Shown piece after piece: positions 38,529 to 47,259 of a stretch of 64,000 nucleotides of DNA. Source of the DNA: Microbacterium sp. LWH13-1.2 (GTDB taxonomy: Bacteria > Actinomycetota > Actinomycetes > Actinomycetales > Microbacteriaceae); the NCBI RefSeq assembly GCF_038397735.1, contig NZ_CP151635.1:62001-126000 (forward strand), read 5' to 3'. The translations under genes were made by a program, and so were the position numbers. Each line of letters begins with the position of its first letter. Positions within the stretch are counted from its first letter, which is position 1. The notes below the pieces were generated by a model, which saw only the letters and a list, made by a program, of their open reading frames with translations, searched no databases and had not been told where the DNA came from.

Positions 38529-40255
38529 TCGCGCCCGTGGATACCGGCTACGCGACGATGCTCATCATCGTGGGCGTTCTCGGTGTGCTCATCGGCATCG
38601 CCATCTACGTCTGGTACGCGTATGCGCTCTCGCGCCTGTTCCCGCGTATCGACGGCGAGGGGTGGAAGGGCTGGGTCCCGATCCTCAACGAGGCCGAGAT
38701 CCTCGCGCGAGGTGGGGTCCCCGCCTGGTCGGTCGTGTTCTACTTCATCCCGATAGTGCAGCTGTACGGCATCTACCTCAAGGTCGTCGCGACCCACCGC
38801 ATCAACCAGCGGTTCGGGCGGGGCGCCGGCATGACGGTGCTCGCGATCCTGCTTCCGCCTGTGTGGGCGACCGTGCTCGCCTGGGGCGCCCCGCCCTACC
38901 CCGAGGGCGACCGCCTGGCCGCTCTGCAGCCCGGGCCGCGTCGCACCTCTCAGCCCGCTGCGGCGCCCGCTCGTGATGCGTCGGGCTACACGATCCCGTC
39001 GCTCGCGCCGCACGCTCAGAGCCAACCGGATGCTCCCGCGCTCATCTTCCCCGACTATGCGGCCCCGCCTCGAGCGACCGAGACGTCGGAGTCGGCGGCG
39101 TCCGTCGCGCCCGCTGCACCGTCCGCATGGGGCGCGCCGCCGCAGCCGCCATCCGCTCCGGCGTCGGCACCGGGCGCGCCGGTCGGCCCGCCGCCCGTTC
39201 CCGGCGCTCAGTCTCCGTCGTACCCGCCCACCGGGGGGCAGTCGCCGAACATCGGAGCGCCTGCCGCGTCGTTCGCTCCGCCCGCATCACAGGCCGCACC
39301 GCAGCCGCCCGCCCCGGTGGCGTCGCCGCAGCCTGCGGCACCACAGCCTCCGGCGCCGCAGCCTCCGGCGCCGCAGCCTCCGGCGCCGCAGTTCGCCGCG
39401 CCGCCGGCCGCGCCGGTGGCGTCATCCGCTCCCCACCCGCCCGCTCCTGTCGAGGCGCACCCGACGACCGGGATCATGGCCGCGATGGGCGGAGAGCCGG
39501 TGGCCCCGCAGCCATCCGCGCCCGTCGCCGCGCCGCAGCCTCCTGCCGCGCCGCAGCCGCCCGCTCCGTTCGAGGACGCGCCCGCCGCGCCGACCGCCGA
39601 CCCGCAGCGTGTCGTACGACCCGCCCCGCCGTCCTTCCGCGACGGTGCCTCCGACCTCGAGCCGCAGGCGCCCGTCATCCGTCCGGCGCCGTCCGCGGCA
39701 GCGGACTCGCCCGAGACGCCGGCGGCGCCGGTGGTGCCCGCCCCCGTCGACCCCGCCCCCGTCGACCCTGCGCCGGTCGACCCCGCGCATGCTGCCGCGC
39801 CCTCGGCCGCTCCGATGCCGCTCGGCGGACTCGTCGCCGACGTCGACAAGACGGTCGTCACTCCGCGTCCGGCAGAGATCGACGTCGACGACTTCGATGC
39901 CACGGTGGTCGTTGCGCGCAAGCGCGGCATCCGTCGTTCGCTCGTGCTCGACGACGGTCGCACCTTCTCGCTCTCGGGCGCGAGCGTCGTGATCGGTCGC
40001 AATCCGATCGGCGAACCGGGCGAGCAGCGACTCGCCATCTCCGACACCACACGCACGTTGTCGAAGACGCATGCGCGCCTCGTCGTGCACGACGACGAGT
40101 GGCGCCTCACCGATCTGCACGCCACGAACGGCGTGGTCGTGGTCGAGGAGAACGGCACGGAGACCCTGCTGGACCCCGGCGAGAGCGTCACCGGCAACGG
40201 GCGCTTCATCCTCGGCGAAGTGGGCATGCACGTCATCGCGGAGCGCGATTCGTGA
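38525..40255 (+). CDS. DUF5684 membrane domain, Pro/Ala-rich linker and FHA domain
   Basis: A 576-aa protein. The N-terminal 120 residues hold four hydrophobic segments of the DUF5684 type (FPRIDGEGWKGWVPILNEAEI, YFIPIVQLYGIYLKVVA). Residues about 140-435 are a low-complexity Pro/Ala/Gln linker with direct repeats of PQPPAPQ. Just before the FHA domain come VDKTVVTPRP and DFDATVVVARK, possible phospho-acceptor Thr motifs. The FHA domain (about 475-572) has IGRNP, LSKTHARL and DLHATNG, the residues that hold phospho-Thr. It should read marks made by the upstream kinase. It overlaps both neighbours by 4 bp. Confidence 0.92.
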   Translation: MIAPVDTGYATMLIIVGVLGVLIGIAIYVWYAYALSRLFPRIDGEGWKGWVPILNEAEILARGGVPAWSVVFYFIPIVQLYGIYLKVVATHRINQRFGRGAGMTVLAILLPPVWATVLAWGAPPYPEGDRLAALQPGPRRTSQPAAAPARDASGYTIPSLAPHAQSQPDAPALIFPDYAAPPRATETSESAASVAPAAPSAWGAPPQPPSAPASAPGAPVGPPPVPGAQSPSYPPTGGQSPNIGAPAASFAPPASQAAPQPPAPVASPQPAAPQPPAPQPPAPQPPAPQFAAPPAAPVASSAPHPPAPVEAHPTTGIMAAMGGEPVAPQPSAPVAAPQPPAAPQPPAPFEDAPAAPTADPQRVVRPAPPSFRDGASDLEPQAPVIRPAPSAAADSPETPAAPVVPAPVDPAPVDPAPVDPAHAAAPSAAPMPLGGLVADVDKTVVTPRPAEIDVDDFDATVVVARKRGIRRSLVLDDGRTFSLSGASVVIGRNPIGEPGEQRLAISDTTRTLSKTHARLVVHDDEWRLTDLHATNGVVVVEENGTETLLDPGESVTGNGRFILGEVGMHVIAERDS

Positions 40256-41082
40256 CTCTCTCTTCGGTGGTCCTCAACGTCGCGTCACTGACCGACACCG
40301 GTCTCAAGCGCGCCTCGAACGAGGATTCGGTGCTCGTCGCCTCGCCGGTCTTCCTGGTGGCCGACGGCATGGGCGGGCACGAGGCCGGCGATCGGGCCAG
40401 CGCTGCGGTGGTCGAGGCCTTCGAACCGTTGCGAGGACGCACAGTCGAGGTCGCCGACATCGGCGAAGCCCTGAGCCATGCTGCGGCCGTGGTCGAGGAC
40501 ATCTCCGCCGAGCACAAGCGCGGGGCGGGCAGCACCGTCACGGGCGTCGCACTCGTCGAGCACGACGGTGCACCGCACTGGCTCGTGTTCAACGTCGGCG
40601 ACTCGCGCGTCTATCGGCACCACGGCAACGACCTGGCCCAGCTGACGATCGACCACTCGCTGGGTCAGGAGCTCGTGGATGCCGGGGAGCTGCGCCCCGA
40701 AGACCTCGCGTCGTTCTCGCAGCGCAACGTCATCACGCGGGCCATCGGGGCACCGGACAGCACGGCCGACAGCTGGCTGCTTCCCGTGGTCGACGGCGAG
40801 CGGCTGCTGCTCTGCTCCGACGGACTGAGTGGCGAGGTCAGCGATGAGGCCATCCGGGCGACCCTGACGATGAACGGACGCCCCGAGACCGCCGCCGCGG
40901 CGCTGGTGAGTCGCGCGCTCAAGGCGGGCGGCCGCGACAACGTCTCGGTCGTCGTGATCGACGTGGTCGCCGGGGGCGCGCGCACGCGACCCGACGACAG
41001 CACGGCCGGCCGCATCGCGGCATCCGCTTCTCTGACCGACTCGATGCTCGAGGGCACGACGATCCCGGTGCGGGCGCGATGA
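40252..41082 (+). CDS. PP2C family Ser/Thr protein phosphatase
   Basis: A 276-aa cytoplasmic PPM phosphatase. Metal-binding and catalytic motifs are SNEDSVLV, VADGMGGHEAGDRAS, NVGDSRVYR, LLLCSDGLSGEVSDE and GGRDNVSVVV. No transmembrane segment is seen. The GTG start overlaps the FHA stop by 4 bp and its own stop overlaps the next gene by 4 bp. As the eraser for Ser/Thr phosphorylation in the same operon as the kinase, it completes a writer-reader-eraser set. Confidence 0.95.
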   Translation: MTLSSVVLNVASLTDTGLKRASNEDSVLVASPVFLVADGMGGHEAGDRASAAVVEAFEPLRGRTVEVADIGEALSHAAAVVEDISAEHKRGAGSTVTGVALVEHDGAPHWLVFNVGDSRVYRHHGNDLAQLTIDHSLGQELVDAGELRPEDLASFSQRNVITRAIGAPDSTADSWLLPVVDGERLLLCSDGLSGEVSDEAIRATLTMNGRPETAAAALVSRALKAGGRDNVSVVVIDVVAGGARTRPDDSTAGRIAASASLTDSMLEGTTIPVRAR

Positions 41083-41849
41083 CCGACGTCGAGAACGACG
41101 GCGAAGAGACCGTCATCCTCACTCGCCGCGACCGGCGTCGAGGGGGCGCGGTCGCGGAGGAGCCGCCAACGCAGCCAGAGCCGACCGACGGTGCGGACGT
41201 GGTGGACGTGGTGGACGAAGATGCGGGGGCCGCGGATTCGACGGATGGCACCGACGCCGACGCTCTCGATGACGCGACGGTCGTCGTCGACCGGAGTGCT
41301 GGGCCCGTGCAGGAGCCTGCGGATTCTCTCGATGACGCGACGGTCGTCGTCGACCGGAGTGCGGGGCGCGTCGAAGAGCCCGCTGGTTCTCCCGACGCCG
41401 ACGTTCTCGATGAGGCCACCGTCGTTGTGGACCGCAGCGCCGGAGCCGCCGAGGAGCCCGGCGACACTTCCGACGAGCAACTCGTCGAAGAGGCGACGGT
41501 CGTCGTGTCCCGGCCGCCTCGACGTCTGCGTCGCAAGCGGGCGAAGGGCGCCGACGAGCAGGACGATGCTTCGGTCGATCCCGCGCCGACCGCCGCGCCC
41601 ATGTCTTTCGAGGCGCCGACCGATGGTCCGGCGCCGGAGATCTACCGTCCGCGTCCGGCCCCGCTCGGCCCCTCTGCGCCGCCGGTCGTGGTCGGCGCCG
41701 CCGCCCCCACCAGGGCGGTGGATCCGGACCTCCCCTCCGTCGCCAAGCAGGGACTGCGCTGGAGCATGGCGACCCTCCTCGCCTTCGCGGCTGCCTGCGC
41801 CGTCTCCGTCGCCGGTCTGGTCACGCTGGGTTTCGTCGTCTTCGCCTGA
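41079..41849 (+). CDS. Acidic membrane-anchored protein with repeated D/E-x-T-V-V-V motifs
   Basis: A 256-aa protein with a C-terminal transmembrane helix (WSMATLLAFAAACAVSVAGLVTLGFVVFA) and a long acidic cytoplasmic part. It carries EETVILTRRDRR at the N-terminus, DDATVVVDRSAG twice, DEATVVVDRSAG once and EEATVVVSRPPRR once. The same motif precedes the FHA domain of the DUF5684-FHA protein. Acidic-x-Thr-hydrophobic-...-Arg resembles the phospho-Thr sites of FHA partner proteins such as GarA/OdhI (ETTSVFR). I infer a multivalent kinase substrate that recruits FHA proteins to the membrane. No known family was recognised. Confidence 0.85.
   Translation: MTDVENDGEETVILTRRDRRRGGAVAEEPPTQPEPTDGADVVDVVDEDAGAADSTDGTDADALDDATVVVDRSAGPVQEPADSLDDATVVVDRSAGRVEEPAGSPDADVLDEATVVVDRSAGAAEEPGDTSDEQLVEEATVVVSRPPRRLRRKRAKGADEQDDASVDPAPTAAPMSFEAPTDGPAPEIYRPRPAPLGPSAPPVVVGAAAPTRAVDPDLPSVAKQGLRWSMATLLAFAAACAVSVAGLVTLGFVVFA
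41263..41467 (+). repeat. 63-bp tandem repeat encoding the T-V-V-V motif
   Basis: Units begin at 41263, 41326 and about 41405. The first 36 bp of units 1 and 2 (ctcgatgacgcgacggtcgt and following) are identical; unit 3 has diverged at synonymous positions and is offset by a 16-bp insertion. This suggests recent duplication of a functional motif. Confidence 0.75.
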
Positions 41850-41897
41850 AGTCTCGCCCCCTGCGCGTCGGCTTCTGCGGAGAGGTGCTGTGTGCCA

Positions 41898-41903
41898 TAG
41901 GGT
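41898..41903 (+). promoter_or_regulatory. Candidate -10 box (TAGGGT) of the T7SS-side lipoprotein gene
   Basis: TAGGGT lies 30 nt before the ATG at 41933. The same hexamer occurs upstream of both eccD genes. No clear -35 box is visible. Confidence 0.35.
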
Positions 41904-41932
41904 CGGAATCAGTCTTTGAGGGGGGATCACCT

Positions 41933-42940
41933 ATGTCGTACCACCGCATTCCGGGATCGCTGCGCGCGCCGCTTGTGAGGGGTGCGGCCGGGGCCACGAT
42001 CGTCCTGGTCGCGCTCGCCGCGACAGGATGCTCGTTCGGAGCCTCGGAGCACGACGAGGATTCAGCGCTCGTCATGGAGTTCTTCGATCGGCTGATCGAG
42101 GGGGACGCCGTCGGTGCGGGCGCCCTGCTCAGCGACAGCTCCATCGTCAGCCCCGCGGCGCTCGACGACGACATCTACGCCGAGGCGGCGCGCCCCGTGG
42201 AGGCACGGGTCACCGTCGTCACGGGATCGCCGTCCGACGCCTCGGTCTCGGTGGAGTACCGTCTGGACGGCGAATCCGAGCCCCGCGAGATCGACGTGAG
42301 AACGACGACCGCCGAGGGTGAACTGCGGATAGCGCAGTGGGGTGACCTCGGCGTCTACTTCGACGGGCAGGGAGTTCCCGGTGTTCTGGAATCCGCCGGA
42401 GTCACCGCGTTCGACCTGACGACGACTGACTCTCTTCGGCTTCTGCCGGGTATCTATGACTTCGAGTACACCGACGAACAGGAGCTCACGACCATCGATC
42501 CCGGCGGTGGGGATGGCGAGCCGTTCGCGCTGGAGTTCCCTGCGGAGGCGTCGACGATCGAGCCCCCGGCAGGGGCGGAGATGGTCTCGAAGATCATGGT
42601 TCTCCACCCGGTGCTGCGCACGGAGGTCGCAGACGACGCGCAGGCCGAGGTCGACCGGCTTCTCTCCGCGTGCACCGCGAGCGGGCTCACGGGGAGCGAT
42701 TGTCCGTCCGTGATCGCGGACGGTACTGCGAGGCGCGCGTGGGAGGGAGCCGTCGACGTGAGCTCGGTCGTGTGGCGTCAGAACGAGCCCTTGGCCCTCG
42801 TACGCGGAGACGGCGTCCGTGCGGGGGCGCCCTTCACCGTGAACTTCAGCTGGCCGAGCGGTCCCCAGGAGGTGACCGTCGACGTCGCAGCGGCCGTGCA
42901 GCGCGACGCATCCGGCGCGGTCGCCGTCGACTTCGATTGA
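41933..42940 (+). CDS. Lipoprotein of unknown function at the T7SS locus
   Basis: A 335-aa protein with a signal peptide ending in lipobox ALAATGC, then an acidic exported domain. Residues about 40-130 resemble the small NTF2/DUF4878-like folds of exported actinobacterial proteins (MEFFDRLIEGDAVGAGALLS), but I cannot assign a family firmly. A Cys pair (LLSACTASGL and SDCPSV) may form a disulfide. GAGGGGGG precedes the ATG at 41933; the upstream in-frame ATG at 41885 would destroy the signal peptide layout. It converges on mycP with a 26-bp gap. Confidence 0.85.
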   Translation: MSYHRIPGSLRAPLVRGAAGATIVLVALAATGCSFGASEHDEDSALVMEFFDRLIEGDAVGAGALLSDSSIVSPAALDDDIYAEAARPVEARVTVVTGSPSDASVSVEYRLDGESEPREIDVRTTTAEGELRIAQWGDLGVYFDGQGVPGVLESAGVTAFDLTTTDSLRLLPGIYDFEYTDEQELTTIDPGGGDGEPFALEFPAEASTIEPPAGAEMVSKIMVLHPVLRTEVADDAQAEVDRLLSACTASGLTGSDCPSVIADGTARRAWEGAVDVSSVVWRQNEPLALVRGDGVRAGAPFTVNFSWPSGPQEVTVDVAAAVQRDASGAVAVDFD

Positions 42941-42966
42941 GGGCTTCGCGCACCTGACCCGGCCGG

Positions 42967-44298
42967 TCAGCCGACGGACTCGGCGCCTGTGTCCGGCGTG
43001 TGCAGCAGTCCGCCCTCGCGCTCGGCCTCTCCTGGATCGTCGACGGGTGCCTCTCTGCGGCGTCGCAGCACGATGAGGATGCCGAGCACACCGAGCAGGC
43101 TCGCTCCGCCGATCGCGGTGAACAGCGCCGCTTCACGCGTGAGGAGGAACGGCGAGGCTCCGTGGTCGGGGTCCACCGTGGCGACGGGCGGTCGTGCCGC
43201 GCTCTCGGTGGTGTCGAAGTACGGGCTCACCGGTCCCCGCGTGGTCTCGTCGGGGAGCAGTTCGATCGCGGCGAACGGCTGGATGAAGCCCCATCCGTTC
43301 ACGTCGTCGCGGTTGTCGGCGTCTGCTCGCAGCCCCGTCGCGGTGAGCCGATAGGCCCATCCTGCCGGAGGATCCTCGGGGTGCGCCTCGGCGACGAGGG
43401 CCGCCGCAGCGCTGGCGTATCCGGTGGCGTAGCTCGATGCCGGGGCGTCGCCGGCGAAGATGCAGTCCCCGCCGCCGGCCGCCGCCGTCAGCACGTTGCC
43501 ACCGGGAGCCGTCACATCGACCTGGGGGCCGTGGATCGAGCTCTCGGTGGCTCGGCCGTTGCTGTCGGCCGCGCTGACCCCGAGCGCCTGTTCGTAGGCT
43601 GCGGGATACCGGGCGGCGTCCGCCGCGTCCGCGTCCGATGCCCGGTTGCCGCCGCTCGCCACGACCAGGGCTCCGACCGCGGCAGCGTGCTCGACGGCGG
43701 CACGGAGCTCGGCGGTGTCGCTGTCCTGCGACATCGAGACGTTGATGATGTCGGCGCCGTTGTCCGCCGCCCAGTGGATGCCGTCTGCGAGGCGCTGCGA
43801 GGTCGGGCCGTAGCCCTTGTCGACGTCCTGCTGCTGGGTGCTGCGGAATGCCCGCACCGACAGCAGCCGCGCGTCGGGTGCGAGCCCGACCACGCCCGAG
43901 CCCGGGACGGGCTGCGCTGCGATCTGACCTGCGATCGCGGTGCCGTGACCGGTCGTGTCGCTCATGCCGTCGGCGCGCTCGCCGTCGCCGACGAGATCGA
44001 CGCCGCCGATCACGACACCGGCGAGGTGCGGATTGCTCGCGTCGATCCCCGAGTCGACGATCGCGACGACGATGCCCTTGCCCGTGGCGAGCCGGTTCGC
44101 TTCTTCGGCGCCGAGCTCAGCCAGAGCGATCGGAGCCTCGGGGCTGAAGACCACGGTGCCCGGGGTGCACGCCTGCCCCGCGGTCGCGGTCGACACGATC
44201 GACGACGAGGGGGCGGTCGACGCCAGCGCCGTCGACGGTGCGCCGAGCATCGCGGCGCCGATCATGACGGACGCGAGGGCTGCGCTGCGACGACGCAT
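42967..44298 (-). CDS. mycP: Type VII secretion-associated serine protease, mycosin
   Basis: A 443-aa subtilase with signal peptide and a C-terminal membrane anchor (LFTAIGGASLLGVLGILIVLRRRRE), the mycosin layout. The catalytic triad is Asp82 (AIVDSGID), His118 (GHGTAIAG) and Ser289 in ASSYATGYASA, where the usual GTSFAAP has diverged. Asn218 is the oxyanion residue. Cys44 and Cys279 may form the family disulfide. Mycosins sit at the periplasmic face of the ESX complex and are needed for its stability. The start overlaps the eccB stop (TGATG), making it last gene of the eccD-eccB-mycP unit. Confidence 0.94.
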   Translation of the reverse strand: MRRRSAALASVMIGAAMLGAPSTALASTAPSSSIVSTATAGQACTPGTVVFSPEAPIALAELGAEEANRLATGKGIVVAIVDSGIDASNPHLAGVVIGGVDLVGDGERADGMSDTTGHGTAIAGQIAAQPVPGSGVVGLAPDARLLSVRAFRSTQQQDVDKGYGPTSQRLADGIHWAADNGADIINVSMSQDSDTAELRAAVEHAAAVGALVVASGGNRASDADAADAARYPAAYEQALGVSAADSNGRATESSIHGPQVDVTAPGGNVLTAAAGGGDCIFAGDAPASSYATGYASAAAALVAEAHPEDPPAGWAYRLTATGLRADADNRDDVNGWGFIQPFAAIELLPDETTRGPVSPYFDTTESAARPPVATVDPDHGASPFLLTREAALFTAIGGASLLGVLGILIVLRRRREAPVDDPGEAEREGGLLHTPDTGAESVG

Positions 44299-45647
44299 CA
44301 GTTCGTCCCGGAGCCGGGCGACTCTCTCGCGGCTTCGGTGGTCAGGGCGGGCCCCGCGGCGAAGAACTCGAGCCACGCGTCCGAGACTCGTCCCACATCG
44401 TCGGGTGAGTAGCCGAGCTGCGCGATCGGGCCGCTCGCGGCATCTTCTGCGCTCTGCTCGGCGACAGCCCCGGGGATCGCGTAGGCCGTGCCGGATTCGT
44501 CGATCAGCACGGCCATGCCGACCGCGTCGTCCGATGCGGCGCTGACCTGAACGAGAGCTCCGCCACCCACCTTGACGTCGACCGTGGAGCGCTCTTCGGG
44601 CAGTGCGGTGGTGGTCCCTCCGAGCACGGTGTGAGCGTCGTCGGTGAGCACGGCACACGGAGACTCGCCTGCCGCGAGAGGCTTCAGCGGCAGAGTGGGC
44701 CAGTCCTCGCCTCCGATGTACGACACCGTCGGCACGTCTCCGGTCTCCGCGGGAGACACCTCTTTCTCAGACGCCTCCTGGCCGCTGCCGAGGAGGTAGA
44801 GCTGGTAGGCGAGGGGGCTGAGGCGTGCGAGCTCGCCGGTCGCGAGAGCCACATAGCGCTCATCGGCGGGGGTGCCCTGCGTGTGCACGATGGTCCCCGC
44901 CGTGAGGTCCGTGTCGGGCACGGGGGCGCCCATGGCGTTGAGCCTGATCGGCTCGAGCTCCTCGCCGGACTCGAAGAGGTTGAGCCAGCGGCCGTCGACC
45001 TCGAGGATGTCGCTGGTGCCGAGGCCGACCGCGCGGAGCACGGCGTTCGCGTCATCGGCCGACACCGCGTAGCGCAGGCCGTCGGCGATCACGAAGAGCT
45101 CGTCGCCGCGCTCGACCACCGCTCCCGTGCCCGTCGATACGTCGGCGACGGGGGAGGTCGACAGGGAGACGGCGGCGCCTTCGGCGTCGTCGACGCATGC
45201 GGTCCACGAGGAGTTGATCAGAGCGTTCGGTGCCGGGAGGTCGTCGGGGGCGCCGAGAATTCCGATCGCGGGCCCGACAGGGATCCCGTCGAGCGCGGCC
45301 TGGTCGGTGCGCACCACCTTGAACTCGCCGGAGGGGATCAGCAGGCGTGCGCTGGCGGTGTTGATCACCGGGTAGAGCGTGCCGTCGACCGAGACGTAGC
45401 GGGCCCCGGTGTCGGTGGCCACGATGAGCCGGTTGTTCTGCCAGTCGCCCGGAAGCCCCGGCTGCATGATGCCCCAGAACACCCCGACGAGGATGACGCC
45501 GACCGTGAGCGCGACGCCGGCCACGACAGCGCGCAACGGCTTCGCGGGGTCGAGCTCCTTGCCGCCGGGGGCGCCTCCGGTGAACGCCGAGAGCAGTCGA
45601 CGCCGGCTGAAGCCCTGCGCCTCGATCAGATCCTTCTTGGTCGCCAT
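44298..45647 (-). CDS. eccB: Type VII secretion core protein EccB
   Basis: A 449-aa protein starting MATKKDLIEAQGFSRRRL, the conserved cytoplasmic N-terminus of EccB, then a single transmembrane helix (about 40-62) and a large extracytoplasmic repeat domain. Family motifs include NNRLIVATDTGARYVSVDGTLYPVINTASARLL and GWAxL-like PGAVAEQ near the end. EccB forms the outer-facing part of the ESX core complex with EccC, EccD and mycosin. It starts 3 bp after the eccD stop and overlaps mycP by 1 bp. Confidence 0.95.
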   Translation of the reverse strand: MATKKDLIEAQGFSRRRLLSAFTGGAPGGKELDPAKPLRAVVAGVALTVGVILVGVFWGIMQPGLPGDWQNNRLIVATDTGARYVSVDGTLYPVINTASARLLIPSGEFKVVRTDQAALDGIPVGPAIGILGAPDDLPAPNALINSSWTACVDDAEGAAVSLSTSPVADVSTGTGAVVERGDELFVIADGLRYAVSADDANAVLRAVGLGTSDILEVDGRWLNLFESGEELEPIRLNAMGAPVPDTDLTAGTIVHTQGTPADERYVALATGELARLSPLAYQLYLLGSGQEASEKEVSPAETGDVPTVSYIGGEDWPTLPLKPLAAGESPCAVLTDDAHTVLGGTTTALPEERSTVDVKVGGGALVQVSAASDDAVGMAVLIDESGTAYAIPGAVAEQSAEDAASGPIAQLGYSPDDVGRVSDAWLEFFAAGPALTTEAARESPGSGTN

Positions 45648-45650
45648 CGG

Positions 45651-46985
45651 TCAGACGAGCCCCGCCGTGGTGACGCCGAGCGGCAGCAGGAGCGCGAGAG
45701 CGATGACCTCGACGGTGTCGCCGAGGCGGGTCAGCCGCAGGCGGGCCTTCGGAGTCAACAGCGTCAGTCCGACGAGGATGACGGTCGCGACGACGAGGAT
45801 GAGGAGCATCCAGGTGCGGACGTCGGGAAGCGCGAGCGCCACCGTCACACCCGTCGTCGCGAGGCCGATGGCTCCGATCGCCATGAGCACGAGCACGCCG
45901 AGGCGGGCGTGGATCTGCCGCGACTGGAACATCATCCCGACGAACGCGAGCACGCAGAGCAGGGCGCCGAAGACTCCGCTGGCGGCGACCAGGGGCGTCG
46001 CGATCAGGGCGGCGAGACCGAGGGCTGCCCGCAGCGCGATGAGGGTGCGCGTGCCGGCCGCCGCGCGACGCTTGACCTCGTCGGCGTCGATCGGCTCGGG
46101 AGCTGCGAACATGTCGGCGTCGCTCTGCGGCGAGATCACCCGGATGCGGGTGGTGGTCAGGGCGAGCCACGGGATGCCGTTGGCGAGCAGCGCCGTGGTC
46201 GCGAGCATGATCGCGTAAGGAGCGAGAGCATCTCCGAAGATCGCGGCGCTCGTGGCGGTGACACCGATCGATGCGCCGAGGGCGATGGGCACGAGGTGGA
46301 CCTCGGGCTTGTCCTGGGTGACCGCCAGCCCGACGCCGCCCACGATGACGAGTCCGAGACCCAGAGCGGCGAGCGGCCACCCCCAGATGCTCTGCACGGG
46401 CACGGCGAGGTACCCCGCGAGCCCTCCGTATGCTGCGGCGGCCAGTCCGAGTGCGTGGCCTGCCTCGGGCTGACGGAGACGCATGAGAACGGCGGCGGCG
46501 ACACTGAGCACGATGGCGCCGGCCCCGGCGATGATGGCGGGCAGGAGCGACGTCGGCGGGGTCGCGACGAGCAGGAGCGCACAGAGCGCGAGGAAGGTGA
46601 GGCTGACGAACAGGGCGGTGCGCGAGCTGTCTGCCGGGGTCCACGAGCCGTGCTGCTCGGCGGTGGCGTCGATGACCGCCTCGACGACGTCGTCGTAGAC
46701 GCGCGGCTCCTTCATGAGGCCGCCGCGCACGAGGGTCAGCAGCTCTCCGTCGTGCACACCCTGGGCTGCCGCTCCGCGAGCAGGGTCGAGCGGTGTGCCG
46801 TCGGCCCGCTGCAGGGAGTAGCCGCCGTGCGTGAGCGTCGGGTCGAGCACGCCCAGGCTCCGAGCGAAGCCGGGGATGATCTCGACGAGGGGGACCTGCG
46901 ACGGCACGCCGACGTCGAGCCGGCGGTCGTCGCTGACGACGGAAAGCCGCAACACGGTGCCTGCCGCTGTGCTGCTCTGAGTCAT
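45651..46985 (-). CDS. eccD: Type VII secretion integral membrane protein EccD
   Basis: A 444-aa protein. Residues about 8-90 form the ubiquitin-like (YukD-type) domain (LRLSVVSDDRRLDVGVPSQ, YSLQRADGTPLD), followed by about 11 transmembrane helices from residue 115. A cytoplasmic loop contains FAAPEPIDADEVKRRA. EccD lines the membrane pore region of the ESX complex as a dimer. The ATG at 46985 has GGAGGGGG about 10 nt upstream; an upstream ATG is in another frame. It is divergent from the first WXG100 pair. Confidence 0.94.
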   Translation of the reverse strand: MTQSSTAAGTVLRLSVVSDDRRLDVGVPSQVPLVEIIPGFARSLGVLDPTLTHGGYSLQRADGTPLDPARGAAAQGVHDGELLTLVRGGLMKEPRVYDDVVEAVIDATAEQHGSWTPADSSRTALFVSLTFLALCALLLVATPPTSLLPAIIAGAGAIVLSVAAAVLMRLRQPEAGHALGLAAAAYGGLAGYLAVPVQSIWGWPLAALGLGLVIVGGVGLAVTQDKPEVHLVPIALGASIGVTATSAAIFGDALAPYAIMLATTALLANGIPWLALTTTRIRVISPQSDADMFAAPEPIDADEVKRRAAAGTRTLIALRAALGLAALIATPLVAASGVFGALLCVLAFVGMMFQSRQIHARLGVLVLMAIGAIGLATTGVTVALALPDVRTWMLLILVVATVILVGLTLLTPKARLRLTRLGDTVEVIALALLLPLGVTTAGLV

Positions 46986-47052
46986 GGAACGATGCCCCCT
47001 CCATGGTTGCCGCCGGTCGGGAGGAGACCCGTGGCTGCGCATTCCGCCTTTC

Positions 47053-47084
47053 ACCCTAGTTGAGGCGTGCGACTACGCGTAGTC
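47053..47084 (-). promoter_or_regulatory. Candidate eccD promoter -10 (TAGGGT) and 14-bp palindrome
   Basis: On the minus strand TAGGGT occupies 47058-47053. The perfect palindrome gactacgcgtagtc (47071-47084) covers the place where its -35 box would be, and lies 9 bp from the start of the long repeat that carries the esx leader. It could be an operator controlling the divergent transcription. The palindrome is seen directly; the function is inferred. Confidence 0.5.
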
Positions 47085-47154
47085 ACGGGATGGGGTTTTG
47101 TCCATCGTTTGCATGATCTCTGTGGGGTGTGTGGTGATTGGGGGCGATCTGATC

Positions 47155-47160
47155 TAGCCT
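47155..47160 (+). promoter_or_regulatory. Candidate -10 box of the first WXG100 pair
   Basis: TAGCCT lies about 100 nt upstream of the ATG, leaving a long leader with a GAAAC/GTTTC inverted pair and a strong GGAGGGAG ribosome binding site. No convincing -35. The same sequence recurs at 50710-50715 in copy 2. Confidence 0.35.
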
Positions 47161-47259
47161 GTGTCGTGAAACGAATCGTGGGGGGTTGTTTCGAAGTCGT
47201 CCCAATACTGGGATGCGCTCCCCGCACGTGTGTCCTTTGTGGACCGGAGGGAGTGAGTT

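Noticed and set aside
44631..47063. 810-aa plus-strand open frame opposite eccB/eccD
   Set aside because: Low-complexity shadow; eccB and eccD on the minus strand are unmistakable.
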